This document shows positions 1 through 5,479 of a stretch of 5,618 nt of DNA, one piece after another. The position numbers and the translations under genes were made by a program. The DNA lies in assembly GCA_019246455.1 (NCBI GenBank), contig JAFAQJ010000415.1, positions 1-5,618 of the forward strand, given 5' to 3'. The DNA comes from Pseudolabrys sp. GTDB lineage: Bacteria > Pseudomonadota > Alphaproteobacteria > Rhizobiales > Xanthobacteraceae. The notes below the pieces were generated by a model, which saw nothing but the letters and a program-made list of their open reading frames with translations, did not search any database and was not told where the DNA came from. How positions within the stretch are numbered: the stretch's first letter is position 1; every line of letters begins with the position of its first letter.

Positions 1-211
1 TTTAGCGAATTCGCGGCCCGGGAGACCAGGCGAGAATGAAGTTAGCGGTCAGATCCGGATAGTCTCGAACGGTCGAAGCCTGCCCCGCGAAATAAACAGG
101 GAAAATAAATCAGGAATAGGGAGGGGAATTCTCGGTACCAGCGAAATTGATGAGGGTCCAATCGTCAATTCTGCATCATACTCGCGACCATTCGCGATTT
201 GTTTAGCACGC
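1..211. other. Non-coding stretch downstream of the MFS gene, with degenerate repeat
   Basis: No convincing gene is present. The reading frames that cross it are shadows or short stop-bounded pieces, and no hairpin with a T-run follows the MFS stop codon at 212. A hairpin-capable sequence TCGCGA-CCAT-TCGCGA lies at 182-197 but has no U-tract, so it is not a normal intrinsic terminator. Bases 94-109 hold one copy of a repeat found again at 1792-1807. The low-quality coding look and the repeat suggest remnant or island-edge DNA, which is an inference. Confidence 0.5.
94..120 (+). repeat. Degenerate dispersed repeat, copy 1
   Basis: The 16-base core AAACAGGGAAAATAAA at 94-109 is identical to 1792-1807. 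After a two-base length difference the similarity continues weakly (TCAGGAATAGGG here, TCGGGAACACGG there). Both copies lie in the same orientation, on either side of the MFS gene. From memory, similar A-rich 'CAGGGAAAATAAA' sequences recur in intergenic and island-edge DNA of Bradyrhizobium-type genomes; that is recollection and was not searched. Confidence 0.55.
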
Positions 212-1558
212 CTACCGCAGGTCAGGGTCCTTTGCCAGCCGCTCCTCGTTGAGCCGGTAGATCGCGAAGCACACGACTGCGCCGATTGCGAACGGTATTG
301 CCGACCAGACGTAGAGCTTCTCGACCGACATCCCGGTGAACAGTGCGCCGAGCATTGGTCCGACGATTGAGCCGACGCGGCCGATACCGAGCTCCCAGCC
401 CGAGCCGTTGGCGCGGAGCGAGGTCGGGTAGACCAATGCTCCGACAACGTTAATGCCAGTCTGGATTCCCAGCACGCAGAAGCCGGCGAAGAACGTCGCA
501 ATCGCCAAAGCTGTCGTCGAGGTCACGCCCGCGTAGCCGATCGACGCGACAGCAGGCACCGCGATCACGAACACGATCGCGATCGCCAGGAACTGGCGCT
601 GCTGGAACCAGCGCGAAAGTGCCAGCGAGCCGACGGTGCCGCCGACCTGAATCATTGCGCCCGCCATCGCGCCGACCGAGGGCGGCAGCTTCAACACGGC
701 CATGAGCGTCGGCGTCCAGGAGAGTAGGAAGTAGTATCCCATCAAATTCAGCGCAAACAGCAACCACAGCAGTGGTGTGATCAGCCACAGGCCCTGCTTG
801 AACAGGTACACCGGATTGAACCCAGGGAATTGCTGTTCATCCTCGATGACGAACTTAGCGTTGGGCGGCACGACATAATTCGGGTCGAGTTTTCGGATGG
901 TCTTTTCCATCTTGCCGCGTTGGCTTTCATGCAGCGCCATGAACTTGATGGATTCGGGCAAGGTGAAAGTCCCGAGCACGGCCAATACGATCGGCAAGAT
1001 GCCGCCGAGCGTAAACAAGATCTGCCAGCCATAAGTCGGCACGAGGATGCCGGCGACGAGGCCCGGGATCGCGCCGCCCAAAGGCACGAACCCGACCCCG
1101 ATCAATGCGACCGTCGCACGCAGGCGACGTGGAGATGACTCCGCGTTGAGGGCCACAATGTTCGGAATGACGCCGCCGATACCGAGGCCGGCGAGCAGGC
1201 GTAGCAGCGACAGTTGCTCAAGATTCGTCGACCACGCTGCCGCAAGCGTGAAGACGCCGAACAGGACATTGGAGGCGATCAACGCAACCTTACGGCCCCA
1301 CCGGTCGCCGATCCAGCCGAACAATGCCGAGCCAAAGAGGATGCCGACAAGGCTTGCGCTGAACACGGGTCCGAGCGCAGACCGGTCGGTGAGGTGCCAG
1401 TCGCGCATCAGGTGCGGCGCAGCAAAGGCGATCGCGGCGATATCGTAACCATCAATCAGGGACAGCAGCACGCACCAGAAGATCAGGCTGTAATGAAACG
1501 AGCTCAGCCCCCGCTCATCAAGCAGACGCGATACGCGTATCATCGTTTGCTCCGGCAT
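212..1558 (-). CDS. MFS transporter, aromatic acid:H+ symporter (AAHS) type
   Basis: This is a 448-residue proton-driven inner-membrane carrier of the major facilitator superfamily, with about 12 predicted membrane helices. Helix 1 carries DGYD (residues 36-39), the acidic pair typical of the AAHS group (PcaK, BenK and relatives), which import benzoate-like or hydroxybenzoate-like acids. The loop 2-3 signature GWIGDRWGRK is at 81-90, a glycine-rich LLAGLGIGG helix at 121-129, and LPES at 200-203. A central hydrophilic loop spans about 204-250, and the length is normal for the family. The start at 1558 is chosen because GAGGGGGG lies six bases upstream (1565-1572); an in-frame extension to 1630 would run through the likely promoter and lacks family similarity. 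No catabolic enzyme or regulator is adjacent, so the substrate cannot be named. No terminator is visible after the stop. Confidence 0.9.
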   Translation of the reverse strand: MPEQTMIRVSRLLDERGLSSFHYSLIFWCVLLSLIDGYDIAAIAFAAPHLMRDWHLTDRSALGPVFSASLVGILFGSALFGWIGDRWGRKVALIASNVLFGVFTLAAAWSTNLEQLSLLRLLAGLGIGGVIPNIVALNAESSPRRLRATVALIGVGFVPLGGAIPGLVAGILVPTYGWQILFTLGGILPIVLAVLGTFTLPESIKFMALHESQRGKMEKTIRKLDPNYVVPPNAKFVIEDEQQFPGFNPVYLFKQGLWLITPLLWLLFALNLMGYYFLLSWTPTLMAVLKLPPSVGAMAGAMIQVGGTVGSLALSRWFQQRQFLAIAIVFVIAVPAVASIGYAGVTSTTALAIATFFAGFCVLGIQTGINVVGALVYPTSLRANGSGWELGIGRVGSIVGPMLGALFTGMSVEKLYVWSAIPFAIGAVVCFAIYRLNEERLAKDPDLR

Positions 1559-1601
1559 GGTTTTCCCCCCTCGGTTTGTTATTTGGCGCAATAGACGCGC
1601 G

Positions 1602-1630
1602 AATAGATAAATCGCTGACGCAACCGACAA
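1602..1630 (-). promoter_or_regulatory. Candidate sigma-70 promoter of the MFS gene
   Basis: On the minus strand TTGTCG (1630-1625) is followed after 17 bases by TCTATT (1607-1602). Each hexamer matches the sigma-70 consensus at four of six positions. A start near 1595 would leave a leader of about 37 bases before the ATG at 1558. This is a weak match by eye. Confidence 0.35.
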
Positions 1631-1631
1631 T

Positions 1632-1646
1632 TAATCGCGCGGATTA
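1632..1646. promoter_or_regulatory. Candidate operator, TAATC-N5-GATTA inverted repeat
   Basis: The perfect inverted repeat TAATC-GCGCG-GATTA lies directly upstream of the candidate -35 box of the MFS gene. That is the usual place for an activator bound to a catabolic transporter promoter. No regulator gene is in the window, and five-base arms can arise by chance. Confidence 0.25.
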
Positions 1647-1791
1647 CCCACCCCATCATGTCAGGGCTATTTACGTGATAGCACGCATCCAATGCCCCCA
1701 CTTGGATCGGCCACGTCTCCGCGGTAACGCGGAATAAGATGGACCTAAATCCGACCCGAACTTGAAACTGACAAAGATCATCACGGCAAAC

Positions 1792-1821
1792 AAACAGGGA
1801 AAATAAAAATCGGGAACACGG
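1792..1821 (+). repeat. Degenerate dispersed repeat, copy 2
   Basis: AAACAGGGAAAATAAA at 1792-1807 is identical to 94-109 and is followed by the related TCGGGAACACGG. An ATCCG lies 45 bases upstream of the ACAGGG here and 43 bases upstream in copy 1, so the shared ancestry may extend further than the exact core, though the bases between are poorly conserved. Confidence 0.55.
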
Positions 1822-1876
1822 AATTTGAGGCTCCGTTTCAGGGAGCGCGATGAATTCTCCTTGGGCAAATATAAAG

Positions 1877-1905
1877 AAAAGGCGGGCTGGGATGCCCGCC
1901 TTTTT
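1877..1905 (-). terminator. Intrinsic terminator of the secreted Gly/Tyr-rich gene
   Basis: The GC stem GGCGGGC (1881-1887) pairs with GCCCGCC (1894-1900) around a six-base loop, and A/T pairs extend it to about 11 base pairs (1877-1887 with 1894-1904). On the minus strand the stem is followed by TTTTCTTTAT. It begins 18 bases past the stop codon at 1923. The plus strand also ends in a T-run, so the hairpin can work in both directions. Confidence 0.85.
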
Positions 1906-1922
1906 ATCGCAACGCCATGCAA

Positions 1923-2321
1923 CTAACGATTAAGATGACGCGATCCCACCCGATGGGTTGGCGTGTTGCAGGACCCGTAATAGCCGAAGCCGCGGCTGTC
2001 ATCGGTGGACTTCCAGCAACGTCCGGTTACCGGATATTGCGGACCTACAATGACCTGTGGCTGAGGGCTGTATGCATAGTCGCCATAATAGACATAGCCA
2101 GGATCGTAGGCATAACCGGGCCCATAATAGCCGTAGCCAGGCCCGCCATAGTAATAGTTGTTAGTGTTCGCCGCGGCTGCGCCGATCGCTGCACCCGCAA
2201 CGAAGCCGCCGGCCGCTGCAGCACCCGTGCGCCAGCCCTCGGCGTTAGACGGTGTTGCGGCGGATAGCGCCAATAGGCTGGCAACGGCAATCGCGCCGGC
2301 ACATTTCGAAAATGATGTCAT
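1923..2321 (-). CDS. Secreted Gly/Tyr-rich small protein, function unknown
   Basis: A 132-residue predicted exported protein. The N-terminus is a clear Sec signal peptide: a Lys near the start, a hydrophobic core at about 8-22, and a likely cut after Ala27 (SNA|EG). A Gly/Ala-rich helix with glycine-zipper spacing (about 33-51) follows, then a Tyr/Gly/Pro-rich low-complexity stretch (about 55-85, with repeated PGY and YYG units), and a C-terminal part with two cysteines (Cys102, Cys118) that could form one disulfide. I do not recognise a catalytic domain. The ATG at 2321 is preceded by AGGGAGG (2333-2327), a good ribosome binding site. Its own terminator follows, so it is probably monocistronic. 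It resembles small envelope or surface proteins common in rhizobia, including the BA14K-like lectin type, but membership is not shown. Confidence 0.85.
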   Translation of the reverse strand: MTSFSKCAGAIAVASLLALSAATPSNAEGWRTGAAAAGGFVAGAAIGAAAANTNNYYYGGPGYGYYGPGYAYDPGYVYYGDYAYSPQPQVIVGPQYPVTGRCWKSTDDSRGFGYYGSCNTPTHRVGSRHLNR

Positions 2322-2352
2322 TTAAGCCTCCCTAACGTTCGCGCAAAACCAG

Positions 2353-2367
2353 CCCGCGATGCGCGGG
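2353..2367. other. Small GC hairpin upstream of the secreted-protein gene
   Basis: CCCGCG (2353-2358), ATG, CGCGGG (2362-2367) forms a perfect six-base-pair stem with a three-base loop, about 32 bases upstream of the start at 2321. It would lie in the leader of that transcript if the promoter is further upstream. It has no T-run. It could be an extragenic palindromic repeat or a chance structure. Confidence 0.3.
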
Positions 2368-2548
2368 ATGACGCGTTCCTCAGACAATTCCTTCTATCCT
2401 GCGTTGTTCCCTGAATACTTCAAACGCGCGTTGGGAGAAGACTGTGATGACAGACGGCACGTGAAACGTGCTCTTCGGATCCGTCTTGATTGTCGGTACG
2501 TCCGATTTTCGAGGCGCACGTTGGACATTGTGCGAACTTGAAGGAGAA

Positions 2549-2573
2549 GGAACGGCCAGGATACCAGCGCGTT
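2549..2573 (+). promoter_or_regulatory. EcfG-type general stress response promoter
   Basis: GGAAC (2549-2553) is followed after exactly 16 bases by CGTT (2570-2573). This is a full match to the GGAAC-N16/17-CGTT consensus of the alphaproteobacterial ECF sigma factor EcfG, which directs the general stress response under PhyR-NepR control. Transcription would begin near 2580, leaving a leader of about 32 bases before the ATG at 2612. The position directly before a small plus-strand gene supports a functional role. Confidence 0.7.
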
Positions 2574-2611
2574 TTATTCAGCCGCCAACAGTGCACATCA
2601 TAGCGTCGGTT

Positions 2612-2821
2612 ATGCCTCAGCCAGCTCTTCAGCTCTTTGAAAAAGAAATCGCTCGCCTTGAAGAGCAAATCGCAGAGCAAAAGGTGATTGCAAAAGATAA
2701 TATGCACGATCCGGTGGCGTTAACGCGTGCCACCGCAAAACTCAAAGAGCTGCACATCCGCTTGGACGTTGTGAAAAAGAATTATGCGAAGGCCGCAGGC
2801 GCGGCCCCGCGTCCATCATAA
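2612..2821 (+). CDS. Small helical (coiled-coil) protein, hypothetical
   Basis: A 69-residue charged protein without signal peptide or membrane helix, so probably cytosolic. Residues about 6-27 and 36-61 look like two amphipathic helices (LFEKEIARLEEQIAEQ and TAKLKELHIRLDVVKKNY), joined by a short loop containing HDP, with an Ala/Pro tail. This would suit a helical hairpin or a dimeric coiled coil. The frame is open upstream to a GTG at 2468, but the EcfG promoter at 2549-2573 places the transcript start near 2580, which rules out that extension if the promoter is used. The ATG at 2612 is preferred; a GTG at 2591 is possible. Neither has a clear ribosome binding site. Likely induced by stress through EcfG. 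Function unknown. Confidence 0.75.
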   Translation: MPQPALQLFEKEIARLEEQIAEQKVIAKDNMHDPVALTRATAKLKELHIRLDVVKKNYAKAAGAAPRPS

Positions 2822-2859
2822 GCTGGGCGCTCTTCGCAAATTTTACAGACGTCTGCGGG

Positions 2860-2934
2860 TTAAGCCGCGCCGAGCAGCATCAGCAGGATAATGATGCTGA
2901 AGGGGACACCTAGAAGCCAAAGAAGGATAGGCAT
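2860..2934 (-). CDS. 24-residue hydrophobic membrane miniprotein
   Basis: Starting from the ATG at 2934 the frame gives a 24-residue peptide beginning MPILLWLLGVP, continuing with a Ser-Ile-Ile-Ile-Leu-Leu core, and ending LLGAA before TAA. Almost every residue is hydrophobic, so it should be a single membrane-spanning segment. Its ATG lies one base after the TGA of the upstream membrane protein (stop at 2936-2938), which points to translational coupling; only a weak GGGG precedes the ATG. From memory, very similar miniproteins occur in rhizobial genomes, but this was not searched. It may associate with its upstream partner in the inner membrane. It is shorter than usual gene-calling cut-offs, so it is easily missed. 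Confidence 0.65.
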   Translation of the reverse strand: MPILLWLLGVPFSIIILLMLLGAA

Positions 2935-2935
2935 G

Positions 2936-3769
2936 TCAAAGCCCCGTGGTAGAGGTTTCATACCAGCGCGCGTTACGCAACTTGCCCCCTTCGATCGCGC
3001 CGAGCATCGCGGCGAAAGCACCCGCAAGGAGCGCCGCAGCCAGCCAAAGCGCCGCTTTTAGCGCCGACTTCCGAGCCGCATCCGCAGTCGCTTTTGCCTG
3101 CGTGAGAGTTTGATTGACGCGCTGCTCGGCGTCTGCCTGAGACAAGCCGGTTCGAGCCGCCACGATGCGTGCCGCATACGTACGATCCGCTGGCGACACG
3201 TCACCACCCTTACGGGTCGCGGGGCCGATGAGGCGGATCAGTTCATTGCGGGTGGCATTCCCGTCGGACTGCTGGTTTGACTGGGCGGCCGGATTGTCGA
3301 CGCGCAGAAGTATATCCGCATAGCGATCACCGACATTGTTAGAAGCGTTTTGCGCGGCGCCCGCGCCAAGTGCGGGAATTGAGCCCGCCGACGAGGCTGC
3401 GACGATGTGGGTCGTGGCGGCCGAAAGCAGCGTGGCGCTTACCAATGTTGCCAGCGCCCAGGTGACGAACCCGTGCGCAGTATCGCGAAAAAATCGCTCG
3501 TGTTCGTGCACATCATCCCATGAGTGCCTCAGCCGCCCGGTGATGTAACCCCCAAGAGCTGAGGCAATGATCGCGGCGGCAACCAAAAAAACCCCAGCCG
3601 CAATCGAAAATGCTGGGGCTGACATGCCCTCTCCACGCCACGGCGAGACAGCGGTAAGGCCGCCGCCGACACCGAAAGCCAGAACGATGAGAGTCGTGGC
3701 GCAGGACACGACTGTCCCGGCAACGATCGCCCCCCAACACACGTCGTGATGTCCCGGACGATCAACCAT
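2936..3769 (-). CDS. PhnA-like four-helix inner-membrane protein
   Basis: A 277-residue membrane protein of the kind often labelled 'PhnA-like' in rhizobia; the name does not imply a link to phosphonate metabolism. Hydrophobic segments lie at about 11-38, 55-80, 97-126 and 237-260. Features that recur in the family as I remember it are WGAIVAGTV (12-20), FGVGGGL followed by VSPW (32-44), ALGGYITGRLR (71-81) and FRDTAHGFVTWA (94-105). The soluble region at 127-236, between helices 3 and 4, is rich in Ala, Gln and Asn, and includes a helical stretch LSQADAEQRVNQTLTQAKA (209-227). No catalytic motif is seen. The start at 3769 is the first good ATG, with a weak GGGG about seven bases upstream. 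It forms a two-gene unit with the 24-residue ORF. Function unknown; a stress or envelope role is inference. Confidence 0.85.
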   Translation of the reverse strand: MVDRPGHHDVCWGAIVAGTVVSCATTLIVLAFGVGGGLTAVSPWRGEGMSAPAFSIAAGVFLVAAAIIASALGGYITGRLRHSWDDVHEHERFFRDTAHGFVTWALATLVSATLLSAATTHIVAASSAGSIPALGAGAAQNASNNVGDRYADILLRVDNPAAQSNQQSDGNATRNELIRLIGPATRKGGDVSPADRTYAARIVAARTGLSQADAEQRVNQTLTQAKATADAARKSALKAALWLAAALLAGAFAAMLGAIEGGKLRNARWYETSTTGL

Positions 3770-3783
3770 GTTTATGCCCCAGC

Positions 3784-3802
3784 TAGAACGTTTGATGTTC
3801 TA
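3784..3802. promoter_or_regulatory. Candidate operator, TAGAAC-N7-GTTCTA palindrome
   Basis: A perfect inverted repeat with six-base arms and a seven-base spacer lies 15-33 bases upstream of the PhnA-like start codon, in the divergent region shared with the Nramp-like gene. Placement and geometry suit a dimeric regulator. It differs from the alphaproteobacterial LexA box, which is a direct repeat GTTC-N7-GTTC, and I do not recognise the regulator. Confidence 0.35.
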
Positions 3803-3946
3803 TGAATTCTCGCAAACAAATTTAGTTCCTGATGCGAGCCGCATTCCGCACACCCCGGCGGCAATCTCCGCTAGCGCGCCCGAACGCGTCCAGGACGGAA
3901 CTTTAGATCGTCAAAACGGGTTCTGTTCCGTTGGATCGCGAACCAG

Positions 3947-5242
3947 ATGTCTGCCCGCAGCCGTACAGCGACATCGGCCGAACCCAAAAGGGGATGGCTA
4001 CAATCTTTGGGGCCTGGTCTCATTACCGGCGCCGCCGACGATGATCCGAGTGGGATCGCAACATATTCGCAAGCCGGCGCGCAGTTCGGGTTTTCGATCA
4101 CGTGGACCCTCCTATTTACCTACCCGTTGATGGTGGCGGTCCAGGAAATCAGTGCGCGGATTGGCCGCACGACCGGACGAGGTATCGCCGCGAATATCCG
4201 CCACCACTATTCGAAGGCGGTCCTTCACGGGCTGATTTTTCTGCTGGTCGTCGCCAACGTTATTAACATTGGAGCGGATCTCGGCGCGATGGCGGATGCC
4301 GTCGGCCTTCTCTTGGGCGGCAACACGGCGATCTACGTTGGCATTTTCGGCGTGATATGCGCTGGGCTTGAGGTATTTCTTCCCTACTCGCGCTACGTCA
4401 AAATACTCAAGTGGTTGACGTTTGCTCTTTTCGCTTATTTCGGGACAGCCCTTGTTGTCAAAGTCCCTTGGTCGGAAGCAGCGAGAGGACTTTTCATTCC
4501 GACCTTTTCGACAAACTCCGAATTCTGGACTCTGGTTGTCGCGATATTCGGAACGACCATCAGTCCCTATCTTTTTTTCTGGCAAGCATCGCAGGAAGTC
4601 GAGGAGATTAAGGATAAGAAAAAACGCAAACCGCTTGTCGTTGCGCCAAACCAGGGGCCCGGGGCGCTCGACCGCATCAAAACCGACACTTATGTGGGAA
4701 TGGCATTCTCCAATATCGGTTCTTTGGCCATCATGGTCACGACTGCGGCCACACTTCATGTCGCAGGAAAAACCGACATCCAAACATCAAGCCAAGCCGC
4801 AGAGGCGCTCAAACCGATTGCAGGGTCCTTTGCATTTATCGTTTTTGCACTGGGCGTAATCGGCACCGGTCTTCTCGCCATACCGGTATTGGCAGGGTCA
4901 GCCGCTTATGCCATTGGCGAAGCTCTTCGCTGGCCCACCGGACTAGACCGCAAACCTAAAAGGGCAAAAGCCTTCTATAGCGCAATTGTCGTCGCCACGA
5001 TTAGCGGTATCGCAATTACTCTGTCTCCCCTCGATCCGATCAAAGCTCTGGTGTGGAGCGCGGTCATTAATGGGATTGTTGCGGTCCCCGTCATGGCCAT
5101 GATGGTACTGATTGGCGCCAACAAAAAAATCATGGGCCGTTTCGTGATCGGCGGATGGCTAACGGCAATCGGATGGGTAGCGACAAGCGTCATGGCTATT
5201 GCAGCAATTTCCATGCTGGTGACCACATTCGTTTCATCGTGA
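3947..5242 (+). CDS. Nramp-family (SLC11-like) divalent metal transporter, non-canonical metal site
   Basis: A 431-residue inner-membrane transporter of the Nramp fold, with about 11 predicted helices and normal length. Helix 1 has GPGLITGAADDDPSG (residues 22-36), in the place of the canonical DPGN metal-binding turn. Helix 6 has GTTISPYLFFWQ (202-213), where MntH-type Nramp proteins have MPHN. By this alignment the Asn of helix 1 is replaced by Gly36, the Met of helix 6 by Ser206 and the following His by Tyr208, while Asp33 is kept. That Met is known to favour Mn and Fe over Ca and Mg, so this protein may carry a harder cation such as Mg, or have another substrate; this is inference, and the mntH symbol is not justified. 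The ATG at 3947 has only a weak GGAT upstream. No clear promoter was found. It reads toward a terminator at 5418. Confidence 0.88.
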   Translation: MSARSRTATSAEPKRGWLQSLGPGLITGAADDDPSGIATYSQAGAQFGFSITWTLLFTYPLMVAVQEISARIGRTTGRGIAANIRHHYSKAVLHGLIFLLVVANVINIGADLGAMADAVGLLLGGNTAIYVGIFGVICAGLEVFLPYSRYVKILKWLTFALFAYFGTALVVKVPWSEAARGLFIPTFSTNSEFWTLVVAIFGTTISPYLFFWQASQEVEEIKDKKKRKPLVVAPNQGPGALDRIKTDTYVGMAFSNIGSLAIMVTTAATLHVAGKTDIQTSSQAAEALKPIAGSFAFIVFALGVIGTGLLAIPVLAGSAAYAIGEALRWPTGLDRKPKRAKAFYSAIVVATISGIAITLSPLDPIKALVWSAVINGIVAVPVMAMMVLIGANKKIMGRFVIGGWLTAIGWVATSVMAIAAISMLVTTFVSS

Positions 5243-5263
5243 GGCCTGACCAGGCGGTCGCAA

Positions 5264-5371
5264 ATGCCGAAGCCGGATGATGCTGCGTTTCCCATTTCTT
5301 TTGTTACGGCACTTGGCATCGTCTATGGCGAACAGCACCAAGTCCCCGTCGACCGAGAAGATGAAGAATGA
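5264..5371 (+). CDS. Possible 35-residue acidic-tailed small protein
   Basis: An ATG at 5264, with AGGCGG (5252-5257) six bases upstream, opens a 35-codon frame ending in TGA at 5369-5371. It starts MPKPDDAAFPISFV, has a mildly hydrophobic middle, and ends in the acidic DREDEE. It begins 21 bases after the Nramp-like stop and lies before the terminator at 5418, so it would be on the same transcript. Nothing in it is recognised. A frame of this size can be open by chance. Confidence 0.3.
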   Translation: MPKPDDAAFPISFVTALGIVYGEQHQVPVDREDEE

Positions 5372-5417
5372 AAAACGCGGAAAGTAACAACCAAAAACTG
5401 CCGCTGATCGCGACAAG

Positions 5418-5446
5418 AAAACACCCGCCAATGGCGGGTGTTTTTT
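5418..5446. terminator. Bidirectional intrinsic terminator between convergent genes
   Basis: A perfect 12-base-pair stem, AAAACACCCGCC (5418-5429) with GGCGGGTGTTTT (5433-5444), closes a three-base loop. It is followed by a T-run on the plus strand (5441-5446) and by TTTTCTTG on the minus strand. It therefore ends transcription from the Nramp-like gene side and from the ferritin-like gene, whose stop is at 5480. This is among the clearest regulatory signals in the window. Confidence 0.88.
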
Positions 5447-5479
5447 ATGGCCACCGCGTCGCCGTAGACGGAGCGCTAG

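Larger units (their letters stand above)
1559..1876. other. Intergenic region between the MFS gene and the secreted-protein terminator
   Basis: About 320 bases without a credible gene. It contains the candidate MFS promoter and operator (1602-1646), a six-base-pair hairpin TCCGCG-GTAA-CGCGGA at 1718-1733 with a GNRA-type tetraloop and no T-run, and copy 2 of the degenerate repeat. A minus-strand frame of 83 codons crosses 1671-1922, but it runs through the terminator at 1877-1905 and is not credible as a gene. Confidence 0.55.

Noticed and set aside
182..197. TCGCGA-CCAT-TCGCGA hairpin as terminator of the MFS gene
   Set aside because: No T-run follows on the minus strand, so it does not meet the pattern of an intrinsic terminator.
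1671..1922. Minus-strand 83-codon open frame
   Set aside because: It runs through a strong terminator and a repeat copy, has no ribosome binding site of note, and its sequence looks like translated intergenic DNA.
2468..2611. N-terminal extension of the small helical protein from GTG at 2468
   Set aside because: The EcfG promoter lies inside this stretch, the extension differs in character from the helical core, and no ribosome binding site precedes the GTG.
2846..2855. CAGACGTCTG palindrome between the helical-protein gene and the miniprotein gene
   Set aside because: Ten-base perfect palindromes are expected several times by chance in a window this size, and there is no loop or T-run.
3897..3920. 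GGAAC upstream of the Nramp-like gene as a second EcfG promoter
   Set aside because: At the allowed spacings the following bases read GGGT or similar and not CGTT.
4112..4783. Long minus-strand frame inside the Nramp-like gene
   Set aside because: It is a shadow of the well-supported membrane protein on the plus strand and has no recognisable domain or start signal.
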